Positions 48,352 through 60,500 of a DNA stretch of 64,000 nucleotides are shown piece after piece. The notes beneath the pieces were generated by a model, which saw nothing but the letters and a program-made list of their open reading frames with translations, did not search any database and was not told where the DNA came from. Location of the stretch: positions 5,592,501-5,656,500 of the forward strand of contig OY855912.1 of NCBI GenBank assembly GCA_963693305.1, written 5' to 3'. The stretch is from Meandrina meandrites. Taxonomy: Eukaryota > Cnidaria > Anthozoa > Scleractinia > Meandrinidae. Positions within the stretch are counted from its first letter, which is position 1. Each line of letters opens with the position of its first letter. Both the position numbers and the translations under genes were made by a program.

Positions 48352-50066
48352 GCCAGGAGTTTCCCTCCGTGAAGAAATTAACAGAAACTATGGATGATGA
48401 CGAATTGGAACAATTTGTCTCCATTCATGTCGAGGAAGGTTTGTGGCAAGTAGTGGCGCTGGTTTTGAAAGAGCTGCTTCTTGATCAAAGAATCAAAGAA
48501 TCAAGCATAATCTGGAAGTCTAATGAAGATGCAGAGAGAGATGTTGACAAGACAGGAACATTGTACTGGTGGCCAGTTGAAAAGGACCGAGATCTAGTAA
48601 CATTGTGTAAAGTACTGACGGAGAGTGATTGTAAACTAAACAAACTAGACCTCAGTAGGAATTCCCAAATAACAGATGAAGGAGTAAAGCACTTGGCTGA
48701 AGCACTTACGCATAATAACTGTAAGTTAAACAGCCTAGTCCTCATTGGGAATTCCAAAATAACAGATGAAGGAGTAAAGCACTTGGCTAAAGCACTTGCC
48801 CATAATAACTGTAAGTTAAACAGCCTAGACCTCAGTTGCAATGACAACATAACAGATGAAGGAGTAAAGCACTTGGCTGAAGCACTTGCCCATAATAACT
48901 GTAAGTTAAACAGCCTAAATCTCATTGGGAATTCCACAATAACAGATGAAGGAGTAAAGCACTTGGCTGAAGCACTTGCCCATAATAACTGTAAGTTAAA
49001 CAGCCTAGACCTCAGTTGCAATGACAAAATAACAGATGAAGGAGTAAAGCACTTGGCTGAAGCACTTACGCATAATAACTGTAAGTTAAACAGCCTAGAC
49101 CTCAGTGGGAATTCCAAAATAACAGATGAAGGAGTAAAGCACTTGGCTGAAGCACTTGCCCATAATAACTGTAAGTTAAACAGCCTAAACGTCAGTTGCA
49201 ATGACAAAATAACAGATGAAGGAGTAAAGCACTTGGCTGAAGCACTTGCCCATAATAACTGTAAGTTAAACAGCCTAAATCTCATTGGGAATTCCACAAT
49301 AACAGATGAAGGAGTAAAGCACTTGGCTGAAGCACTTGCCCATAGTAACTGTAAGTTAAACAGCCTAGACCTCAGTTTCAATGGCAAAATAACAGATGAA
49401 GGAGTAAAGCACTTGGCTGAAGCACTTACGCATAATAACTGTAAGTTAAACAGCCTAAATCTCACTGGGAATTCCACAATAACAGATGAAGGAGTAAAGC
49501 ACTTGGCTGAAGCACTTGCCCATAATAACTGTAAGTTAAACAGCCTAGATCTCAATTACAATGACAAAATAACAGATGAAGGAGTAAAGCACTTGGCTGA
49601 AGCACTTGCCCATAATAACTGTAAGTTAAACAGCCTAGTCCTCAGTGGGAATTCCAAAATAACAGATAACGGAGTAAAGCACTTGGCTCAAGCACTTACG
49701 CATAATAACTGTAAGTTAAACAGCCTAAACGTCAGTTGCAATGACAAAATAACAGATGAAGGAGTAAAGCACTTGGTTGAAGCACTTACGCATAATAACT
49801 GTAAGTTAAACAGCCTAGACCTCATTGGGAATTCCACAATAACAGATGAAGGAGTGAAGCACTTGGCTGAAGCACTTACGCATAGCAACTGTAAGTTAAA
49901 CAGCCTAGACCTCAGTTGCAATGACAAAATAACACATGGAGGAGTTAAGCACTTGGCTGAAGCACTTACTCACAGTAATTATGAACTAAGCGGCAGCGTA
50001 TCCCGTAGTCACATCAAAGTAACAGCTAAATTAAAATGGCAAGTGTCTGAAAAAGGCCCGAGTTGA
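48352..50066 (+). CDS. terminal exon with 15 RNI-type leucine-rich repeats
   Basis: The acceptor CATCCTACAG ends at 48351; the exon enters in phase 1 and runs to a TGA at 50064. A leading segment of about 93 residues (QEFPSVKKLTETMDDDELEQ.., IHVEEGLWQVVALVLKELLL) is probably a helical cap. Fifteen repeats of exactly 90 bp (48630-49979) follow, each 30 residues of the type CKLNSLDLSGN then ITDEGVKHLAEALAHNN, i.e. ribonuclease-inhibitor/NLR-type LRRs. A degenerate last repeat ends EKGPS. Differences cluster at repeat positions 7, 9, 10, 12 and 13, in and next to the exposed beta strand. There is no signal peptide or transmembrane segment, so a cytosolic ligand-binding domain is likely. Phase and start (Gln after a split Gly) allow joining to exon D. 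A separate gene using an internal Met (TETMDDDEL) is the alternative. Confidence 0.88.
48630..49979 (+). repeat. 15 x 90-bp coding tandem repeat with 180-bp super-period
   Basis: From unit 3 on, units alternate at residues 10-12: odd units have mostly CND (FNG-type in unit 9, YND in unit 11), even units have GNS. Long stretches such as AACAGATGAAGGAGTAAAGC are identical in nearly all units, including silent sites, which points to recent expansion or gene conversion by two-unit blocks. Confidence 0.95.
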
Positions 50067-50101
50067 GTTCAACATCTACACGGTGTATAGTCTTTATTTA
50101 T

Positions 50102-50285
50102 GGGTTAGAGACTGTTGTGAGTGTTTTGTTTACAAATACACGCACGCGCTGGCCGCACAATGAACGAGAAATTTTCAATACTGCACGAGGCGTAGCCGAG
50201 TGCAGTATTGAAAATTTCGAGTTCATTGTGCTGCCAGCAAGTGCGTGTATTTGTAAACAAAACACGAACTAACAGCCTCTAACCC
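50102..50285. mobile_element. palindromic MITE just 3' of the LRR stop
   Basis: Arms of about 85 bp (GGGTTAGAGACTGTTGTGAG.. and its partner ending CTCTAACCC) enclose GAGGCGTAGCCGA. It starts 35 bp after the stop codon, so it probably lies in the 3' UTR and would fold into a long RNA hairpin. Confidence 0.85.
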
Positions 50286-50966
50286 TTTTAATATACAATC
50301 TGAGTACACTGCACCCAATACACAATTTCGCGAACTTTGAACAAGAATTTTTAATAAATAGAATAAGAATTCAGTTCTATCTAAGTAGCACAAAATTATA
50401 CTAGCGTAGTTTAAGAATACAGAAATCACAAAAAGCCGTAGATTAATTAAATATAAGTGAGGCTTAAAATCATTCACAAAATCGTTCATAAGTTCATATT
50501 TGTTCTTTCACTGTTTCTGCAAATCTGTCAGCTGAAGCCATTGTCAATAATGCACGATTTTTATGCGTTATTGTCAACGCACTGTCGGAGTTTGCTGACG
50601 ACAGGTAAAGTAAAATCACGTGCTCGATTTTAACCAATTGCGCACGTGGATTTTGGACAGTGAACGAAGATTGTATATTAAACATAAGTAGTAAGTTTCG
50701 AGCACCAAAGCCGCCAGTTTCTGCACAGGGAGCCCGGACAAACTGTTTGTTTGCACATTAGCATTTTTGTGTATATTAGCATTTTTATAGCAAATGTATA
50801 GGATTTACAGAACGGCTCGCAGAATTGCGTGTAATAACGTAAAATATGAACAAATTACATGCTAAATAAACGTAAGTTTATCTTACCAGTTTTGTGGTGT
50901 GGTTCTTTTGGCTCGAAATTGCGAATTTGAGCGGTTTGAAGGATTTCGCGTTTGCTGCTTTCTACA
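50286..50966. other. non-coding 3' flank
   Basis: No gene. AATAAA-type signals occur near 50355 (TTTTTAATAAATAG) and 50865 (CTAAATAAACG), either of which could be the poly(A) signal of the LRR gene. Confidence 0.35.
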
Positions 50967-51373
50967 TACAGCTATTTCAATTAACGTTGTCGGATTAAAT
51001 CTTCAAACCTACGAGTCAAGACCGAATGGTGCCATGGGTATTTACTGCAATTTGCATATCACCATTGAGGAAATCTACAAGTTTGTATTTTTGCACGTGG
51101 AATATTTGTTTTTCTTTCCGTGAAACCTTTCTTGTATCTTTTCTTTCGCCGTTATGTGGTTTGGATTATTCTTTTTAAATGAAATGAGGCGAAAAAGGAT
51201 CTTTTCTACACATGTCTGAAGAGAAAGGAAACGAAAAACGCCTCGTTTGCTACATCGCTGTATCTCATTAGTATTCAGCACGCGTGGAACACTCTTTCTT
51301 CGCCCATACTACCTTTCGGTCTTGTCTTTAAGCTTTGAGCTTCAATCCGACAACGTTAATTGAAATAGCTGTA
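50967..51373 (-). mobile_element. 407-bp MITE, copy 2
   Basis: Same length and ends as 23929-24335, opposite orientation. TA follows the right end; the left neighbour is CA. Only a few substitutions separate the two copies, so both are young. Confidence 0.85.
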
Positions 51374-51704
51374 TATAATTATAACGAAAGGGTGGAAACT
51401 CCAACAGCTCCAAATTCGAACAGCTCCAGCGCCGAGGCGATTTTCGACCAGAAAGTCCCATCGCACAGCTTTCAAACTGAGCAACATGTAAGAGGAAGGT
51501 TTGAGGAATCTTCTCGTATTGTTCGATCGAAAATTCATCCAAACGGCCCAGAGCTAGCCTTCGAACAAAAACGGGTAACCAAAAATTTTAAGCCGTCCGA
51601 ATGCGTAGCGACAAAAAGTTGTGCCGAAGGGAATTTGCTATTCCCTAGCCTCTTTCCGATTGGACACAATTAAACAATGGTCGTTCAAGATTTCGTCCCG
51701 TGGA

Positions 51705-51820
51705 TAGGTGGGCAAAGGCAAAATCAATACTCACTAGCATGGGTAGTGATGTCAATGGTCCGACACTACCCAAGGACCCTTACACTACCCATGCTAGTGA
51801 GTATTGATTTTGCCCACCTA
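51705..51820. mobile_element. 116-bp hairpin MITE
   Basis: The arm TAGGTGGGCAAAGGCAAAAT.. pairs with ..ATTTTGCCCACCTA, with a small indel, over about 40 bp. Confidence 0.8.
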
Positions 51821-52589
51821 TACACCTGAACTTTGCCGGGCTTCATAACACTTCCCTCTATTAACTATGCCTACACCATACAATACTGACGATACTTACA
51901 CTACTTAAACTACTAAAAAATAAAACTTACAAGAATGATGATACAATATAATATTTATAATACCTTAGTTACCTACTTCCTAGCGAATTTCTGACAAACG
52001 ATGCGCTCAGTTGGCAACCTTAGCCATACAAACGTCCGTAAGTTCGACCATTTCCAACAGGTAACATCTCGATTATTATTCAAGGTGTTCCTGTCAATCA
52101 TAGACGCTATCAATTTATCATATCAGCAAGTTTGAATTTATGGAATTCAGAAGATCAGGCAACAATGATGTAAGCAAAGATCATCGCATCTGTTTGGCCC
52201 AAGGTGATAAACAAAGTTAAAATTTTTTGGACCTTCCCCCCACCCTCCCCTCAGCTCTTCAAAGGGTAATCTAGAACCAACACAAAGTGTCTGGTCAGTC
52301 TCGGATAACCTGGTAACGAAGGGGCCAATTTCATAGCGAATTTCAGCCCAGTGCCCTAGCGGATTTGATGTACAGTATTGCTTTGAGCTTGGGATGGAAT
52401 TTTTAGGATTGGTAAAGCCATCGACTCACAGTAAGCCGTAGGCTAAAATCCAAATTTTCGCATTCGCGTGAATAATCTATTTGAACAATGGTGCATACAG
52501 CATTTCACGGCTTTTTAATTTTCGAAAATTTGACGCTTTTGAATACGAATTTGAGATATAGAAAGTAACGGAAAGCTAAGTGTTGGGAG
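51821..52589. other. non-coding
   Basis: No gene and no clear repeat structure seen. Confidence 0.35.
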
Positions 52590-53008
52590 TGTTAATTTTG
52601 TGGAAGAAATTCTGTAGTTTTGCGAACGGCCTTTGGCGCTATTTCGTTCACGACGCCATGATTCGTTAAATAATTTTTATCTCTGCGCCAAAATAATACT
52701 GCACTGCTATTGAATTAATGTCAGTGGTAAATGAACAGGATAAAAACCTACCTTTTACCAGAGTATTATGAGGAAGTTTTGTATTTTGTACAGAGTTCGC
52801 GTTTTTGCGAGTTTCTTTATAAATGACGTGTGCCTGGAGGTGAAGAAAATTTTATCGCTGTCTTTAAGTTTGGTTTGGGATCAATCTATTTAAGTTGATA
52901 ATTAGTTTGAATAATAAATTGTTCTTTCAACATGTCTAGTTGTAATGAAACCAAATTTGTGTCTGAATTTACTGCGCATATGGTTTATTTTTTTCCACTC
53001 GCACGAGC
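52590..53008 (+). repeat. dispersed 0.4-kb repeat, copy 2
   Basis: Same orientation as 32866-33264, diverged, with an extra segment (AAAATTTTATCGCTGTCTTT) near 52840. Ends at TTTTTTTCCACTCGCACGAG. Confidence 0.65.
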
Positions 53009-53145
53009 CAGGTATTCAGGGTGGGCCTTCGTTGCTTCTTTGTACTGTTGTTTCGCATTAGGATAAGAAAGGATTTGTTGAAATAGGAAAACCAGGTTCT
53101 TGGTATTATTTGTTTAATGTAAGCGATTTCACTGGAGCAGCAACT

Positions 53146-53174
53146 CAAACAAACAAACAAACAAACAAACAAAC
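53146..53174. repeat. (CAAA)n microsatellite
   Basis: Seven CAAA units. Confidence 0.9.
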
Positions 53175-56100
53175 GGGATGCGATGTTAGCCGGGCCATTG
53201 GCTTCGTTTATGCTGGGCTTTCCAGGGGCCAAGCCAGGGGAGGGTTCCAGGGGTTCCGGGGTCCCCCTTTTGTGCTATGATCATGGCTTTATTTCCAAAA
53301 GAAGAAATATTTGAAATCCCCTTTCTGAGGTTCGCGGGATGAAATCGTCGTTTTTTCAGTAAAAGAAAAGAAAAATATTAAAAAGGTATGACATGCTATA
53401 TTGTAAGGTGAAGCAGAATGAACGGTAAATAACAAGACTTTAATGTGAATGGGGTATAGGTCAAATAGGAAATTCTCATAACTAGCCACGAATTATATAT
53501 TAATTCCATCATTAATTCTCTAGCTGGCAGATAACTTGAGAAAATGGGCGAAACACAAAGCTGAATTGCAGGTCAGAATACGTTTTCTTGTCATTCTTTG
53601 CAATGAAAGAAAATTTCCTTGCTGCTCGATTTGTTGGCTTTAGACATCACTCTTTGAGACTAAGAAGATAAAATGAAAATAACAGAACTAGTGTTTAAAA
53701 TAAACCTTCTCTGTTTTATTTTTCGTCGCAGATGAAATTTAATGAAAGTGTTGTAGCTCAGAAAACGAGATACAAGAATTCGTCCACTTCCATAGACTTT
53801 CTGGACTGGGTTTGTATGGCTTTCCGTTGGAAAAATTACGATAATAGCCCCTCCCCGAAAATCCACCCCCTGGTCTCCTCTGCTATTTTAGCCCACTGGC
53901 TTTCGTTTAGGTTTAAGGTGGGTGTAAACGCGAATTTGAGTGAAATTTTAAGAGGTTTAAAGAAGGGATAGAAGAAAGAAAATAATTTTTGGAACACCAC
54001 CAGACAGTTGACCCCAACGCAAGAGCACCCCAGGTTGTCAGGGGACTGTTTGGGTGTCCATCTACTAATTTTTAACTTCAAATTCTAATTTTCAAATCAC
54101 ATTAAATCTTTAACATTTTTTATTTCTCCAAATTTTACTAATCTTTGAGAAAAACTATCTCTTCCCAAGCATCACCCAAAAATTTACAAAATACCGCTAA
54201 ACATAGCTTTATGGCACGGCCATTCCGAACATGTTCGGAATGGCCGTGCCATCCACATTTAGGACAATTCGCTTTGTGAGACATCATCGTGACATTTTGG
54301 TCTTCTTGTCCCCCGAAACACGGGATGTGGCAGTGCGTGATTCGGGGGACAAGTGAGTTCAAAGTATGGAACTTGATATAGTGTACGGGTTATTGGGCAA
54401 TCTATTTGCGTTGGCTCTTCCGCTGGCTTTATTTAGATTTGCTACACCTTGCTGATGAGTTCCAATAAGAACGAAACAGCTGTCCACGGTTGCAATCCTG
54501 CTATATCGGTTCTAGTCGTGTTGGTGTCTCACAAAGTTTACTTTTTATGTAGTACTATCAGCCTTGCAGTATTGTTTGTCATTCAGGTGTACCCCCGCCT
54601 TAACTCGGGGAGATGTACCTTTTTACGATAATATGTTCATTTGACGACTGCATGACATGTATTTTGGAGCAGGGAGCGCTTGCCTGCCATCAATGTGCCG
54701 GCTCGTCTTCAAGACCTTTGTGTCCTCGTAGACCTTCACCTAAACTGGATCCTTTGGAGAGAAGATAACACCTTGCACCAGCCCAGTCTTAAACGGACAA
54801 TATCATCGTCTGGAAGATTGGGTTTTAGCTATACAATATCATATTGGATTTGCAAATCGTGTTAACTCTTTTTCATGTTATGTAAGAAGTATCAACGGCG
54901 CAATCAGCGTACTCGTGCTACATAAAAGAAACGTCTTTAAGTAACTTTGCGCATGCGCCTGCCTTGACAATAGCTCTTTTACTGGGCTGGTTTCGTCACT
55001 CGTGCTGCCAAGGAATCTAAAGCAAGGAAAGCCTGTGAGCAGGCTAAAACAAAGACTGCAACCAGTTGACGTAAAACAGCTCTTTGTTTCGCTTTTAAGC
55101 TTACTATTATACGCTGAATAAACATACGTATCTATCGTACACAGAAACAGTATATTTCATGTTAGTGGTGTGCAATTTAGTTTGAGCTCAATAGTTAAGT
55201 TGCTGTAAGAGAAGTGCTGCCTTCAGTGAAGGATGGGAAGAGTTCAAGATAATTGCTCACAAATGCGACAAAACTTACGCTGTGATGAAAATAGTCGTTT
55301 ACCGACAAAAGTTTGCCGTAGTTTCTTCGCAAATTGTTTATACTGGTTCATATAACTCAAGTAACTAGTGTTGCGTCGGTCCAACATCTTTAGACTTTCA
55401 ATAAAGTCCAAGTCTACAACATCTTATGCACCAGTCAATTAAAAACCCCGGCCGACGGGGACAGTAACAATTGGGCATTGTATTCAACTTTCATTTTCAC
55501 GTGCACAACTCAGAAAAAAATTCATTTGCATTTTATCAGTGAGTTTAGACTTTTTTCCTGATCTGTTGTTCTACACAAAAATAGCTTTTCGTTTCCTGGA
55601 GAAAGAGACCCTCAGCATTGCTGTATTACAGTCTAATGGCGTAACAAATATTATTACAGTTTTCAAGTCATATCAGCATGTTTCCCGAACATTTTTAGAA
55701 AGCAATTGAGCGTTCTGTTTAATGCAAATGAATTTTTTGCTGAGTCGTGCACGTGGACATGAAAGTAAAAAACAATACTCGTGAATAATGAGGACACTCA
55801 CTTGTAAACACAAAATCTGGGAGAAAAAAGTAGTACATTTGAGCCCCGATTTTATTGCCTTACGTGTTTTCAATGACCTTGAAACTTGTAGGCCATATAA
55901 ACTGATGACAAACCTCGAGACTGACAAGTTTTTAAAAAAATTCATCGAGCGGTTTCCAAATAATTATCACATTTGTTGGTGTAGACCAAATTATTTACAA
56001 AAGTGGCAACAAGAGCACCTGAATGCACGCTCATCAAATCCGTTTTTTTCGCAATCGGTCGTGGCGATCCCCATAATCTTGTATACACAATTTTAAATGG

Positions 56101-56861
56101 CATCAAACTACTATGAGATGAAACTGCATCCCCAAAGCGCGTCGTGTTCTTCAGATATTACCCTATTATCTCAATAGTATGTTTTTTACTGTATTTATAA
56201 CCCTCTAAACTTCATCCCCAAAAATTTCGATAACGCTCTCACAGAATTTGTTCAAACTTTGCCAACACTGAGGCAGGTATAGGAGGTACATGCTCCCTTG
56301 AGCGATTTCCGAAAAAAATCTCCTGGTGCCGAGCAATACGAACAAAATTGATAAACGTGATGACGTCATTACGTTGCTATGACAACTCCGATGTCACAAT
56401 AACACTGGTCATAACAAATTTTCATCTTTACCTAATTCAACTGTGGTGATCGTTTTTCGATGGCATTGTTAATGACAGTCTGGTTAGTTCTCAAACTTGA
56501 GCGGTGCTGCCCCTAAAAAATCCAGTCGAACCACCTTAACTATTTCATCTACGTACATAAATAATGATAGGCGTAGTTATGTAGGAATGCGAGGCGGCGA
56601 TGGGCCTGCTAGCCATAGGTGTTTTGTGAATTTTAGGAACCACGTAAAGTTTAGCAGGATTAATACTAGAGTGGTCGCAGCTACAAATAAACTTAGCAGT
56701 ATTGGGAGGAAGAAAGCGCTCATAAGTACTGATGAGGTTCTCTCGATTCTCAATTACCTTACGGCATTTGCCTTATGACATTTGCCTGTGAGCCCATGCA
56801 TCTTGCGTGACCTGGGTATACGACATTGGGTCGTTAAAAAATAAAAATTAAAAAAAAAAAA
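53175..56861. other. non-coding stretch
   Basis: No gene is supported; frames of 60-102 codons show no family. It contains a perfect 42-bp palindrome at 54211-54252 (half site ATGGCACGGCCATTCCGAAC), a GTCCCCCGAA..TTCGGGGGAC pair at about 54308-54350, and half of the 310-379 hairpin at 54583. Confidence 0.4.
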
Positions 56862-56990
56862 TCAGAAGTCGGAAGTCTGAAGTCTGAAGTTGGAAGTCTG
56901 AAGTCGGAAATCGGAAGTCGGAAGTCTGAAGTCTAAAGTTAGAAGTCCGAGATCTGAAGTCCGAAGTCCGAAGTCGGAAGTCGGAAGTCC
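56862..56990. repeat. GAAGTCNG 7-bp minisatellite
   Basis: About eighteen units of GGAAGTC/TGAAGTC/CGAAGTC with occasional changes. Confidence 0.9.
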
Positions 56991-57770
56991 CTCCTCGGCT
57001 CCGCCGGCTGGTATACAGATTTTATTATTCTTGTATATTTGATATGCAGTACACCATAGTTTCATATACTGGTGTTATGTTTTTACTTAAAATCTGATTC
57101 GCGTAGAATTGAAGTTTAACAGATTTCGTGTGTGCTTTACATTTACCCCAAAATTTCGGTCAGAATTTAAATGGAAAGGTCTGTTTCGGTTCGTTTCGAC
57201 CGGAATATTCTCCACCTCTGGAGTTGGACCACTTTGACCGGTTGCACCGATCGGAGCGGAATTTACTGTTCCATTTCCATGAACTAATCAGTTCTCACAG
57301 ACGCGTTGCACTGAGGAACGGAATGCAAAAAGGAAAGGTTCATTCCTATTGGTTGGCCCGGTTTAATCGGAACATGTCGTTCCATTTTACAGCAGTTCAT
57401 CTCGGTTTGTTCGACTAGTCGGACTGGGGAAATGGAAAGCACCCACGTGTTTTTTGTTTATCGTTGCCATGGAAATAAATGAGGATATAATCTATGTGTC
57501 CTGTGTCTTGTTCACCAAGAAGGAGCCGTAAATTTCACATCGATCCGAGTCCGGAAAGTCTGCTAAATGGCCAATTAAAAATGTTAGGTATAGTCAGGAC
57601 AGTTTAGGGGTCATACATGCCGAATTGACCGCTCTGGTTGCGGCCTCTTGGGACGAATACGTAGTTTTACATGAAATACATACCGTCTGAAGTGACATGG
57701 GCGTAGCGTCCGCGTACGTCGCAGCGGCGTGAGCGGTGCATGCCGCTCAAAATGGTCTCAGAAATAGACC
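56991..57770 (+). other. 5' flank of the PA-clan-like gene
   Basis: No coding feature. A GC-richer patch at about 57690-57760 (GCGTAGCGTCCGCGTACGTC) precedes the ATG and may be the promoter or 5' UTR. Confidence 0.3.
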
Positions 57771-58479
57771 ATGGAGAGCGTATTTAAAGGAAAAACAACC
57801 AAGGCAGAAGAGAAAGAGCAGAAAAGAAGGGAAAAACAAGATGAGCTAGGAGTGTGTCGGATCAGAAGGAGCGACGGAGATACTCTTGGTTCTGGATTCG
57901 TGGTTAAGGATCTGCAGAGTGGTCCCTTTAGTTGCCCTTACTGTCTCATATCGAGCGATAAAGTCTTTCCAAAGGATGACTTTAACAAAGAAAGGTATTA
58001 CTTGGACTTTAGGAAGCTAGGGTCAACGAAGTTGAAAACGATCAAATTAGAAGACGTCGCTGACAAGTCAGCCGAGATGCTTCGAACTTCCGGCTTGGTT
58101 GTAATTCCCATCAACCCTTCCAAGAAATGCGGCAAAAATGAAAGTATTTTTACTTATCGACCATTTAAAGTTGCTAGCGAAGGATTTAAACCTGATGAGA
58201 ACCTTCGTTGTCATTATGTCGACGATTTGCGGGCGGAATTATTTGCCGTGAAGTGGCTGAAGGTAAAAGAATCAGACGTCCCAGGACAGTTCGAACTTCA
58301 CGAGGTTCATGAAGCTCCTTACAAAACATATGCTGAAGTTACGCATAAAGGGGATCGTAAACCCTATGGTGCCGTCATCATAAAGCGTAGTAACAACGAA
58401 TTTATGGTTGCTGGTGCTTTAACCTTTACAGATGACAAACGCAAAAACATATCTCCTGTGTTTTTCCCTCTACCTCTAG
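57771..58479 (+). CDS. first exon of a gene with a trypsin-like (PA-clan) domain, probably non-catalytic
   Basis: The ATG at 57771 has ACC before it and G after it, a good initiation context. The frame runs 236 codons plus one base to CTAG|GTAAGT (58479/58480), phase 1. A charged start (KAEEKEQKRREKQDE) is followed by GVCRIR and GSGFVV (residues 40-45), then CLISSDKVF (58-66), a pattern like GxGF..cliTsnkHV of trypsin-like peptidases. The His position is Asp-Lys here, and the Asp region reads TSGLVVIPI without Asp, so catalysis is unlikely. The last part, KPYGAVIIKRSNNEFMVAGA then SPVFFPLPL, fits the C-terminal barrel. No transmembrane segment is seen. Role unknown; similar exons head multi-domain genes in cnidarians. 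Later exons were not found with confidence. Confidence 0.5.
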
Positions 58480-60199
58480 GTAAGTACCTACCCTGTGTTG
58501 CAGACGAACAAAACCCCGGTGCCACAATGATATGTGTATCCCCGAGATATCAGTATTCTGCACACATAATATTTTTAATGTAGTTTTGAGATACACAATC
58601 TTTAACATATTTGGCCGTTTATAGATAATTTTTACAAATGATTTACATAATTTAATATTTTAATGTAGTTTAGGATACACAATTTTAATATATTTGTAGC
58701 TTTTAGTTAAGTTAATATATGTGCCAGTTTTTGTAGTATTCATAGTAAGTGAATGGTTTTAATCAGGTTAGTTAGGTGTCCACAATTAGTAGAGGGGACT
58801 TTTCCCCTCAGCTACTCCTTTTGACACGTTAATAAAGTTATTATTATTGTTATTATTATATCACTATAGTGTGTATCCCCGTGATATCAGTATTGACCGC
58901 ACACATATCACTAGTGATATGTGTATCCCCACATATGACAACAAACACTTGGGAAAACCAAACACAACATTAGAATTGCCAGTCAAAACCTGCTAAATTG
59001 TTTCTTTGGTCTTCCATATCCTATTGGCTGTTGGTTGCATATACCTGATTGAAGAATCGTTGACCCATGGAAAGCATAAACCACGAACGATGCGACCCAA
59101 GTGTTTACTGGGATATCAGAAAAAAATAATCGTCGTCTATGACAGAACAAATATTATATAAAAAGACAGGTTGCGCTAATCATGCTCTTAAGGCTTTCAA
59201 AGAAAGAAAATATCCTTGTTATCAATAAAAGGAATATTACTAAGCTTGCCAATGCTGTCTACCCAGAAATACCATTGGGTCGCATCGTTCATGGTTTACG
59301 CTTTTCATGGGTCAATGTTTCTTCAATTAGGTGTATACCCATATTGTTCAAATATGAGACTTTGACCTCCATCAGTGATTGTAATGGCGAGATGGCAAGA
59401 ACAACAGCCACAAGGTTTACAATGAACAATATCGGCAACAAATAATTGAAAGGCATAAAAGGATTAAAAATTCCTGATCACTGTCAGAACAAGATCTGAA
59501 ATTGCACCTTCCTGGTTGCCAATGCAACCAAATATTCACAGCTGGCAACCGGAATTTCACAACTGCGGTTGCCAGCAGGGACTTGTTATTGCACTATTTC
59601 CTTTGTTAAATGTATTGTGGGAGACATCGATTGGGATTGTATTTAAGAGCTGTTATCTACCAATTGACTCATTTTCAGTTCTGGTGAAATAATACTAAAG
59701 TAAATTTCCCCTTAGTGTACCTCCCAAACAGCTGCGATCAACACGAGTCGAACATTGCATAGTTGCCATGCTGTTTTCCTAATGCCTGGTTAGTAAGCTA
59801 TGACATTTTGCGAACGCAACAACAGACACGTTTTATATTGTTGTCATGCAAAATTCTATGGACAAACTGTGTTAAATGTAGAGATATCTGTCAACAAATA
59901 CCAGAAAAAGACCAATCATTTGTAAAAGTTGGTGGACATGCTTTTTTTAACTTTGAAAAAAGTTACATGCTTATCACTGTTCAATAATAAAAAATGGGGG
60001 TCACTGTGCTCGTTTTTGAGTTATAAGCACTTAAAAGCAAAATTAAGGGTGTTTTTAACAGGCTAAATTGTTGCTATGGTCATCAATGACGTCATGAAAA
60101 TGGCTACAACTTGTTCAGCAATGATTGGACATTTGTTTGATATCATTACTGTAGCAGCAACTGATCACGATTTGTAGTACTGACCCCCCTTACCAAATC

Positions 60200-60385
60200 T
60201 ACATATATGTGACATATACGTGACATATCTTCCATTGCCACACATATATGTCACATATATGTACATACATGTGACATATATGTAAGACGGTGCAGCTATT
60301 TCTACATATATGTTACATACATGTAAAACGGCAGTGATGAGAAACTGCATATATGTAACATATATAACTTTGAACATATGTGTGA
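60200..60385. repeat. ACATATATGTGACATAT minisatellite
   Basis: Irregular units of 17-20 bp built on the self-complementary ACATATATGT. Confidence 0.75.
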
Positions 60386-60500
60386 CATATATGTCTGCAG
60401 TCATGGGACACAATAATAAATATAACTGTATACATGGGTAAAATAGCCAACTGCAAGTCTGCCTCCTGTTCATTTGTAATATTTATTTCATTGTTTGTTT

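Noticed and set aside
48485..49555. 356-codon open frame on the minus strand across the LRR repeats
   Set aside because: It is the antisense of the 90-bp coding repeat; an open antisense frame in one unit repeats in all units. No family signal.
51335..51673. 112-codon plus-strand frame
   Set aside because: It begins inside the end of the 407-bp MITE and shows no family signal.
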